From positions 32,472,594 to 32,536,593 of the forward strand of contig NC_056538.1 in assembly GCF_910596095.1 (NCBI RefSeq): DNA of 64,000 bases, read 5' to 3'. Within the stretch, counting starts at the first letter, position 1; each line of letters starts with the position of its first letter. Of the stretch, positions 22,501 to 34,100 are shown one piece after another. Source of the DNA: Thunnus maccoyii (taxonomy: Eukaryota; Chordata; Actinopteri; Scombriformes; Scombridae). Made by a program: the position numbers and the translations under genes. The notes under the pieces were generated by a model. The model worked only from the letters and a program-made list of their open reading frames with translations. It was not told the DNA's origin and did no database searches.

Positions 22501-25500
22501 AACATGATTTTAGTGGGTAAGCTCTTGAGTGCTAGAAGTACAAATATTGGAGCTTCTTGTCAAAGGATCCCTAGTTTCACACAGCTGTTAATATTTGTAT
22601 AGATGTAACTGTAACAGAAGATCTATACTGTGTACTACACTATGCTGCAATACTGCTCGACCTCTATGAGGATTTGCTTCAATATAAAGTAAAATAAATA
22701 GAATTTCTCTCCCAGTTTTGCATATAAAAGATGTCACAGCGGTCAGACCTGTCGATAGGACACAAACAGGACAAAGATGCTGCCTTTTATTACCACATCT
22801 CCTTTGGAAAGTCATAAAATATTTCTGTGTTGACCTCTTAATTTGCTTGCATCTGTTGCCATGGCAGCGGGTACTTAGCCACCAGGACGACACGGCACTG
22901 CTAAAGGCTTATATCGTAGAGTGGAGGAAGTTCTTCACCCAGTGCGACATCCTGCCTAAACCTTTCTGTCAGCTGGAGATCACACTGATGGGCAAACAGG
23001 GCAGTAACAAGAAAACAAACATGGAGGACAGCATCGTACGCAAGGTAAGAGGAGGAAGTGGGAAAAACCCTGTGCATTCTGAGCGGTCAAGATCAGAACA
23101 GAAAGATGGAGGAATGAGGGAGAGAGATTACATACAGAGGAGGTGAAAATAACTAGACAAGAATGACCTAAAATCATTAGCAACTGTATAGAAGATAACA
23201 AATGAGAGGAGCTGTAAAAGGCAGAAGATGTTCTTGATGAAGAAGGAGAAGGAGGAAAACATTATATTCCTAAATCATCAACATTAATGTAAGCTGCAGT
23301 GAGTGGCTTAGAGTCAGTTTGCCTAAAAAGCTTCTTATTTATCATGTGCTATATGTTTGATCCCTCTGAGAAACTCACAGAAAGGATAAAGTAGAGGAGG
23401 AAGTTGCGTGTGAGGGAATATGACTGAAGATTGATTAAAAGTCATAAATTAATTGGGCTTGACTATTCTTGGATGGCAGGAAATGGAGGGTAACTTTTAT
23501 ATTATTTAATATTTTTTTGGTGCACTTGATGGACATTCATTACTGCCCCCCCTACCTTATTTTTTTTCCAGCTAATGCTGGACACGTGGAACGAGTCGAT
23601 CTTCTCCAACATTAAAAGCCGTCTGCAGGACAGCGCCATGAAGCTGGTGCACGCCGAGAGACTGGGGGAGGCCTTCGACTCCCAGCTTGTTATTGGAGTA
23701 CGAGAGTCATACGGTAAGAAATACAGATGCACCGATTATAAGAATTTAATTAGAAAGATTTTCTTTTATATATTTCCTTCCTTTCTAAGAACTATAATTG
23801 ACAGCATACATAAACATTTTTGTAACTTCTCTTTAATGGAATATTGAAATTCAATTGTCTGTTCATTAACTATTTAAATAACTTACATTTTTCTTCTTGA
23901 TGTTGGTCACGTTCACCACAGTGAAGGTTTTTTTAAGTGTCTGATTAAGTTAGTTGTTCCAAATGTTCCCAAGGTTGTTCCTTCACGTCTTATTCTGGAC
24001 TTACAGCTGTTACAAATAGCGAACTTTGTGTCTGAAGAACTTCCACAGTGTTACGATCCTCTAAAAACAGCTCGTCCAACATAATCAAACCATTTTATTA
24101 AAAAAAACCAACAACTACTAACAACAGGCCAAAAAGAGCAAAAAGAAGGGAAGACACCCAGACCAACCCACAAAGGGTGGTAGGATCTGGGCTCTCCCCT
24201 CTAACCTAAATCCACATAAACCTAAGAGAAATAAAGCCATGAAAACAGGACTACCGGACCCACCGAACAAACCAAAGACTAACAAAGGCAAAAGCTAAAG
24301 CACAACAGCACAAACACATGAACAAACAGCTGCTGGGAAGTGGAGAAGAGAGAGGGTGTGAGCCACATTCCTGCCCCCTTTATAGGTCCTCCCTCAATCA
24401 CACCAGATCAGAACCACCTGGGACAGAGCACAATACATGATAAGCATAATGTCACATGTTATACATATCCTATCCAGTCGGGAGGGGTGCCGCAGCTGCT
24501 GAACGGCGGTGCAGCTATGTGCGGAAAATACAACCAGCAAAAAATCGGTGGCGGATCAGTTGGTGCATCTCTAGACAGAAATAAACGCATTGGGAAGAGA
24601 CAGAAACACAGAGAGGACAGCGTTACTGCTAATAAACAAATCAGTACAAACAGAAGTAGAGGCACAATAGTGATTTTTAAATCTGTCCAATGAAATAAAG
24701 CCGTATCTCTGCAGTTCTACTGTAAATATTCAGGAGAGGATGTTAGAATAAACTCAAGAAGTATTAGGGGTGTGCCCGAATACAAATACATTATTCGGCA
24801 AAGCACAAATAGTGGGTTTTATACGAATATTTGTTTCATACAAATATTTTAAAAATTATTTGTTTTTGGGAAGAAAAAAAAACATGTCAAATACCAGTTC
24901 ACAGGTCGGTTACATCGCTATCTCAGCGTCTCTTCTCTGCTCCGCTGTTACATCTATCAGCAGGTCTCAACGAGGGGAGTCACATCCACCTGCTACATGA
25001 CACACATTTACTAATTTCCACTTTTATCTGAATACAAATACAAATAATTTTGCTGCCACAACAGATACAGATACAAATACAAATACTGGGATCTCTGCAC
25101 ATCCCTAAGAAGGATTGAAAAAACACTGCAGTTAATGAGACTCTTTATCTCATTTCTTTCTTTCTTTCTCTCCCACCAGTGAACCTGTGCTCGAACCCAG
25201 AGGACAAGCTGCAGATCTACCGGGATAACTTTGAGAAAGCCTACCTGGACTCCACAGAGAGGTTTTACCGAACTCAGGCACCGTCCTACTTGCAACAGAA
25301 TGGCGTCCAGAACTACATGAAATATGTACGCCATGAAAAATTTCGATTTATTACAGTATTTGTGTGGATGATAATTACACTTTTCAATCGTGGTTAGCTT
25401 TTAAATGTGAAGGAGAATGATGAAGGTAAAGGTGCTGTTAATGTCATCTGTTGTAGTTTCAGATCTTTTTCCACACAGTCATTTTTCTGTATGAATAAAA

Positions 25501-25969
25501 ATAACACAGTTTGCAAACATGTAATTATGAGGTTCAGCCTAATGTGGCATGAAGCTAAACTTTGTGGACAGATGTGAGGTTGAATTCTGGGTTCATTCGG
25601 TGTTTGATTGTGTTTGAGCTGCTCCTGAGTATCCGTGTTTTGTGTTAATGTGTCTGCAGGCAGACGCAAAGCTGAGAGAAGAGGAGAAGAGAGCGATTCG
25701 ATATCTAGAGACGCGACGTGAATGTAACTCTGTTCAAGCAGTAAGTGTCTGAAATATCAATACAAGCGTCTTTATTTTTTATTGTACTTTAAGCCCAGAG
25801 ACATTTTAAACCTTGTTAGATTTATGAGCATTTTAATGAAACTTAAGAAAACACGTGCAAATAGACAAAAAAAACAGACTAATTAATAAAACACCTTCAT
25901 CAGTTTGACAACACATGCACAACATTTAGAAAACATGCTGCAAATTCAGACAAGACAACACGTTATAAT

Positions 25970-26012
<43 letters not shown>

Positions 26013-29000
26013 GTTTATTTAGTATAGCACCTTTCACAGAAATGAAATTCACAAACAGGAACAAGAGTTGAAAATAAGACCATAAAAACATACATAGTGT
26101 AAAAACATGTGCCACAAGTTAGAATTAAATAAAATAATTAAAAATTAATAAAAAATAAAAATAAAAAATACAATAATCGTCACATTAACAATAAAACATC
26201 TTTAACAAAAGTTTAAAATTGTTTATGATAGAAATAACAACTAAATTTGACCAAAATTTGTCTACAAAAAGGACAAATTAGCATATACATCAGCAAAACA
26301 TGAAACAAAAACATTAGTGGGGTATATGTGTATTATAAAGGGGTTTTAAATGTATTTCTCTGACCTTATAGGTATACAGAATTTATATGGTAATTACCAA
26401 GTTTTATTTAAAATAATAATAAATAAAAAACAACATTCCTCTTGAATTGATCTTTGTATGATTCATTTTGAAATATCAATACTAGCATCTTTATTTTTAC
26501 TGTATCTTAAGCAAGTTATTTCCCTCAAACCATCATAACATCTCATCTGATAACATCCGTTATATGTGTGTAAAACAGCAAAACCATATCAAAAATATAA
26601 AGCTTTGGTCATTCAAGAATTGTGACCAAGATATAAACTGATGATTACAGATGAAAAATTAACAAACTATGTAATGCAGATGCTGTTTGTAAGTTATGTC
26701 AAACGTATATTAGACATTTCTGTGCTGCAGTTTCTTGTGGCTTCTTAGCTGACGTCTACTCTGATAATAAAACACAGACAGTATATCTGTGATAAGCATT
26801 TCAGCCATCACGATGTACCGTTTGGTTTCTAAAGCATAATTAACGGTTCCAGCCCGTTAACAAATGAACCAGGGTCAGTAAGAGGTCACATGGACTCACA
26901 TGTGAGAAATCTGTGTCTCTATTTATTTATAAAACTTTATCTTTCAGGGTTGTTTCTTGTAATTGGTTCAATTTAAACGCACAATATGTAATTTCAGCCG
27001 CTAGGAGTCTCAATCAAAACAATAACAAAAGACGGAGTGTGATGACGGTGTGACGTAGCAAGGGATCATGGGAGTTGTTGTCTTCGTTGTTAAATAAGCA
27101 GCTTCACCGGGATAGGATTACTCCAGTGTTAATCATTCGGGATGTTTTTACCGGGAGCCGAAACGGACCCGGAGATTACAGGTAAAAACACTGAATAAAG
27201 CTGTTTAACCTAAAAAAAAAAACAGTCTTTCTCCGACGATGTACGGCAACGACCGGATGTCTGGTACGGGCTGTTAGCTGAGCTGCTGCTAACACTTGTT
27301 CGGTTTATTTCTCTTATAACTTTAGATCCAGACGTTCGGTCGGTTTCTCCCGGGAGCCGAATTATCCGCAGAGGTCTCCTCTTCTCCAAAAACAAACATA
27401 CTCGCAGATTAAAAGCGTTAAAATACTAATTAAAGCTGTTTCACCTAAAAAATCAATATTTCTCCTACGATGTTTGGTGACCACCGGACTTCCTGGAGGG
27501 GCTGTTAGCCGAGCTGCTGCTAACGTTTGTCCAGTTTATTTCTCTGATAACTTAAGATCCAGACGTCCAATGACTAAAATCCTTCTTCCGGCTAAAAGAT
27601 ATAGTTAAAAACCACCTAAATTTATCATGAAAATGTGGCCTAAAACTGAATGAAAGTCAATTTTTAACAGTTTGTGCGGAACAACCACAACGCCGATGTA
27701 TTATCTTGTATGTGTGTAAGTTACTCTTTGGTAGACGCCATTGTAGCGGACAAACACAGCGCCGCCGTATGCATCTTGTGCGTATTTACTCTTTGGTAGA
27801 GGAGATATGACGCCATTGACAGGCGACCAAATGAAACGGTCCGTTACTTTGATTAAATTACAGATTTCTCAACTCAATAAAATATATAACATAGGTCTAG
27901 TGGTTTTAGACATTTTAATGTGGAATAATTACATATTATACCTTTTAATTAACAGCACTACACATATCCTGTAAGAAAATTCGGACCTTCCAGGAGTCTC
28001 GTTAAATGTATTCAACACTTGTTTATTTATGTCCTTATAATAATCATTATTGCCCTCATAGTAAGTCTTTGTTTTCTGTGTTTCCACACAGCTTATGGAG
28101 TGTTGTGTGAATGCTCTGGTGACTCTGTTCAAAGAGACCATCCTCGCTGAATGTCCAGGGATGATCAAACGCAACGAGACAGACAGTAAGTACCACTGCG
28201 CTGTTTCAAATAAATGCCAAATTAAATGTATGTGTGTGTGTGTTCAAGTAAGCCTTGTTTTGTTTTTCAGGACAGAGGCTGTAATGTCTGCTGCATGTCA
28301 CCGCATCAACATTCACTATTGCATCAGCCAGCTAGACTTTAAAAATAGAAATAGCTTCTCCCTGCGTTGGCTGGATTTCTGCCAGGGGGGCAGTAGAGCC
28401 CTAAAACCTGTCAGCTGTGACGCTTTTCCTGTTTTTGACTTGTTGACCTCTGTGTATATTAGGGTTTTACAAGGTGCATCACTCACTGCATAAATATTAA
28501 AAATAGTATCATTATAATTTTTATTAATAGCACTATTATTACACTATCTGACATATTGCTGAGAGTTACAGGTAACTGGTGGAGCCTGCACCCACAGCAG
28601 AAAGTCCATTTGAGGCCCAATTCAGACTTGTGTAACTATGAGTTTGGACAGTTTTCTGCCTGTAAAGTTCATAAGTTTGCAGTTTGATTCAGACAATCTG
28701 CTTCTTGTCCTGTGTGTAACGTTGATTTTTCTTCTCCCCGGAGCAGAGTTGCACCTGATGTTTTCATTAATGGACAAGGTTCCCAATGGGATTGAGCCCA
28801 TGCTGAAAGACCTGGAAGAACATATCATCAGTGCCGGACTGGCGGACATGGTGGCTGCTGCAGAGACTATCACTACTGTACGTGCACGAGCAAAGTTTAG
28901 CACCTTTCACGAACACACAGTTACAAAGTGCTTCACAGTCAAAGAAATAAAATAAAATAAAATCAGAATAAAATAAAAACAAAGACACCAGTTAAATTAT

Positions 29001-30039
29001 ACAAGGAGAGCAGATAAAATATACAAATTAAGTAGGGATGCATGATATTGGATTTTTTGCCAATATCCAATATGCCGATATTTCCAACTCATTGTGGCCA
29101 ATTGCCAATATTGATATATACACTTTTTTTTTTTTTTAAATGTTCAAAAAGATGTGGGTTCGCTCACACTCTCCATTCAAATATATGAGTATTTTTCTGT
29201 GTCCAGCTGCAGTTACTTATTGTCTCTACACACCTGACAGTACACATGTCAATCAAACTTTCAAAATAAAAGCACACAACACTTGTGAGAAATATCCCTC
29301 ATTTTTAAAAAGCAAAATGATCTGATCCCGACGGGCCAGAGTGCGAGGTCCCGACCAACGCTGCTTGCAGCTTTAATTATTATTATTATTATTAATAAAA
29401 CTATTTCTTGAAAAAATCATCCAAAAACTCTGTAAATGTGAGTCAGTTCACTTTGCTTGAAGTATGTGTCAGACAGTAGATGTGTGTGTGACTGAAGACT
29501 TAGAGTATATAGTGAAAAACTAACACACAGTCTTCACAACAGGTTTGAAATGAATGTAAATGTGTTTTTCCAGGACTCTGAGAAGTACGTGGAGCAGCTG
29601 TTGACTTTGTTTAACCGCTTCAGTAAACTAGTAAAGGAGGCCTTCCAGGACGACCCTCGCTTCCTCACCGCCAGAGATAAGGTCTGCACAACTGAGAATG
29701 CAAATAATTTAAATGTTTTATATCTAAAAGGTATTTGAGTTCATTCCAGATGTTCTTATTCTTCCTCATCACATAATATTCTCATCACTATGATTGAGAA
29801 GCATTTCTAAGAGTCTTCTTCAGTCTCTTGTGGTGATTAATAGATTTGCTCTGTTATGTTAATGGTGATAATCTCTCGTACACATGTTCTTCTTCTCTCT
29901 CCTCACAGGCGTACAAGGCCGTCGTCAATGATGCCACAATCTTCAAACTGGAGCTGCCTATGAAACAGAAAGGGTGAGTGGAACGATCTGTTCTGTCCTT
30001 CGCAGACGTGCAAGTTATTATCCAAATGATGAAAACATG

Positions 30040-30097
<58 letters not shown>

Positions 30098-31055
30098 TCC
30101 ATCCATCCAGTGTGGGCATGAAGACTCAGCCGGAGTCAAAGTGTCCTGAGCTGCTGGCGAACTACTGTGACATGCTGCTGAGGAAGACTCCTCTCAGCAA
30201 GAAACTAACCTCAGAGGAAATCGAGCTCAAACTCAAAGAAGTGGTGAGTTTCTGTTTCCTGTGAGCACGGCTCAGTTTTCACACCATTTTCCCTTTTTCC
30301 TCTATTCTCACACTTATCTCCTCTCTTTGCAGCTCTTGGTGTTGAAGTACGTCCAGAACAAAGATGTGTTCATGCGATATCACAAAGCTCACCTGACCAG
30401 ACGTCTGATTCTGGACATTTCAGCAGACAGTGAGATTGAGGAGAACATGGTGGAGTGGCTGAGAGTGAGTCACACTGTTCTTAAACTCTTTGTCAGACAT
30501 TAAATTCACAGTGTGAGAGTTTTTTTTCTATTTTGGCCTGGTTTGACCCGCTTTAATCATATAGAGAGAGCCACGGCAAGCTGTAAATACCTGTATTTGC
30601 ACTCACAGTGTCGGGGAACCACACAGACCCTGTCGTCTGCTGTTGTGGTCCTGCTTGGTCGCAGTGCCGACCACAGTAAAAGCACCTCCCTCAAACCAAA
30701 GCTGTAAAACTGATCTGCTCAGCGGATGTGTGTGTGTGGGGGCTGGTTACTGGAGATGTTATGTTCACCTCTTCCAAACCGCATTACATTTTCACTGGTG
30801 CTTCCACCGACATATCAGAGCTATTTCTGCTACTGTAAACCAAACATTTCCTGCTACGGCTGCTTCATGTTAAAAGTTTTCCTCTAGAAAACCAGCAGAA
30901 GTCTGCTACTGTGAAGCAGATTCAAGAAATGTGATGCATTTGTCAGCGGCATGAGCATTACATGAGAACGAGAAAAATGTATGAAATTGAGTATGCAGTG
31001 AACTAATTTCTCTTTCACTTTGTTGTCCTCTTTTTTTCTTCCTTTGTGTCTTGGT

Positions 31056-31101
<46 letters not shown>

Positions 31102-34100
31102 GAAGTAGGAATGCCCGCTGACTATGTGAACAAACTGGCCAGAATGTTTCAGGACATCAAAGTCTCAGAGGACCTCAATCAAGTCTTCAAAGAGATGCAC
31201 AAACACAACAAGCTGGCACTGCCAGGTAACCCCCCCCCCCACACACACACACACACACACACGTATTCCTTCACATCAAACAACGCGTAAAAGCATCTGA
31301 GACTCTCCGGACAACCTGATTGGTTAGTTTGAGCGAACAGGAAGGAGTTTAATGTCATTGATCAAGCAGATAATCGTTCATTCACAGTTTAGTTTTGATG
31401 TGTCTTTGTTGAAGTGTCCTTAAAGGGGACGTATTATGCTTTTCCTTATTTTCAGACATATATATATATATATATATAATGTCACAGTGTCAGATGTTCA
31501 TGTTAGAAGTAGCAGATGTGTCAAACAACGAGGTAAACGTATATAGCAGTAATCACTGTGAGCAGAAAGCAGCAGCTTCAGGCTGCTCTGAACGCTCGGT
31601 TTCCAACGGTTCTTTATACTTTTGGCCCGAGCTGACGTCAGTTCGTGACAGATTTCTTTATATGGACATCTGCTACGTGCAACAGTGCGTGAGTTTGCTG
31701 CTCCGCTCCGTACGCCGAGCCGTGACGCCATTACACAGCACAGCAAAGTTAAATAAGTAGTTTACCTGTTGGAGGTGTGCTGGTCGTCTGCAGCTCCTTA
31801 TAAAACATCATCATCACTGTGGCTGTTTCTGCTTGTGCTCTTCCTCCCTGCATTATTTCTAACTGATCCGCTGAACAAATAGTTTCAAATAGCTCCAAAT
31901 GTTGTTTCGACCGTTTTTTAGCGCCGCTAACGAAGCTACGCTAAGTCATAAATTCTTCAGAATAAAAGTCTCCCGTTAGTTAGTCATTAGAAAGCTTTTA
32001 ATTTGAAGCAGAAAAGCAGGAAATGTTTGGTTTGCATTGACGGTAAGTTATGATATGTAATGCCGGCCAATCAGAACAGAGTGGGCTCTTTGGGAGGCGG
32101 GCCTTAAAGAGACAGGAGCTAAAACGGAGCGTAAAGAGAAAACGTGTATATTGAAGGGCTGCATAAAGAGCCAGTGTAAGATAAATAAGGAGTTTTTTGA
32201 ACTTTGAATCATGCAGAGCTAGCATTTAGCAAGAACCCTAATCGCTCCTGATGATTTGGCCAGAACTTTGCATCTCAGCTTTCAGCCATTGGCGTGTGTA
32301 AATGATCCTTTGACTTTTCCTGTAGCGCCACCATGAGGTTCACAGTTGTGGTTTTTATGACTAAATAATTGCAAAACTAATGACATCCACACTCTGTACT
32401 GTGTGTTTATTGTTGAGTAGCAAATGTCAGCATGCTGACACTTTAACATGTTACAGTAAACATTACACCTGCTGACCTGTTGTCATGGTAAGCTTGTTAG
32501 CATGCTGATGTTAGCATTTAGCTCCAAGCACCACTGTGAGTCTTTTTATTCAATGAGTGTGCAGCAGTTCTAGTTAAATGTTCTATTTAAAATGCTTTAT
32601 TACTGTTGTTTGGGTCATTTTACTTTCCAAAAAAAACAAACATTTCTCCTGCTGAAAGACTATTAATCTTAGAGTCTTTCTCCCTTTTCCTCCCCTGCAG
32701 CTGACAGCGTGAACATTAAGATCTTGAACGCTGGAGCTTGGTCACGGAGCAGCGAGAAGGTTTTCGTCTCGCTGCCCACGGAGCTGGAGGACCTGATCCC
32801 CGAGGTGGAAGACTTCTACAAGAGGAATCACAGCGGTCGCAAACTCCACTGGCATCACCTCATGTCCAACGGCATTGTGAGTGAGCTGTTTTTAAAGGAG
32901 ATCATGTAGGGTTCCTCTTGAAAGTTGAAAAGCAGTATTTCTCATTTTGCTCCTGCAGTCTCTCCCTCAACTTCATCTTCCTCTTGTATTATTGTGTATC
33001 TATGTTCTGCACATGCACCTTGTCCTAATGGCTGAGAGGATTCATTGTGTCATACATACATGCAGGCAGTTTTCCACACAACAGTAAAAGAAGATGTTTA
33101 GTATCAGTTGGAGGTTGTGCAGCTCACTGCAGCTGTAAAAATTTAAATTATCTGTTGCTGAAAATTGCTGAAAAAGAGCATTTTCCTGTTTTGTGGGTGT
33201 ATTTTTATTGATCAGACCTATTTCCCATGACTGCTTACATAAAGCCGCCCTGAGGTTCAGCGGTTGAATGCTTTGAATGTGAAGCAGTAAGAAATGTTCT
33301 GTTTTGAGAGTATTTTATGCTACTAAACCAAAACTAACAGAGTAACACGGTGACGCCGTCTCGCCGCTCTTCTCACTCTCTTCTCTGCCTCCTCCTTTGT
33401 TTCTCTCTCCCTCTCTCTGCTCAGATCACCTTTAAAAACGAAGTGGGTCAGTACGACCTGGAGGTGACGACGTTCCAGCTGGCGGTGTTGTTCGCCTGGA
33501 ACCAGAGACCCAGAGAGAGAATCAGCTTTGAGAACCTCAAACTGGCCACAGAGCTGCCTGACGCAGAGCTACGCCGCACACTCTGGGTCAGACCAAGGAA
33601 ACATTTTGAATGCTTTATTTCAATCCACCAATTACATAACAATTATACAGGACATGTGACCACCAGGTTACCTTTTACAGCTGGGATTTAACTAAATTGT
33701 GTGAACCATCTAGCAATGTTTTTCTTGGTAACCCACCAATAGGAAGTTTGTGAACAAGGTGAACTGTATACTTGGTTGTTAACACTGTACTGATGGTGCT
33801 TCATATCTTAAAATGGACTTCTTCTTCTTCTTCTGCTCTCCTGTCTGTGCAGTCGCTGGTCGCCTTCCCCAAGCTGAAGAGACAGGTGTTGTCTTACGAC
33901 CCTCCAGTTAGCTCGCCCAAAGACTTTACAGACAGCACACTGTTCTACGTCAACCAGGAGTTCTCACTCATGTATGTTATATACATGTTGATATGTCTAT
34001 ATTCTTGTGAAGTCCCCATTTATCCATCATTTTTTAAAAAGTATGCAGCAAAGAGACATATTTTAGTAAAGAGTGCAAGCATCAGATGCAATTATTACCT

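Noticed and set aside
29974..30110. Open frame with a long Cys-Val run before exon 12
   Set aside because: The run is translated GT microsatellite; the true exon starts at 30111 with matching phase.
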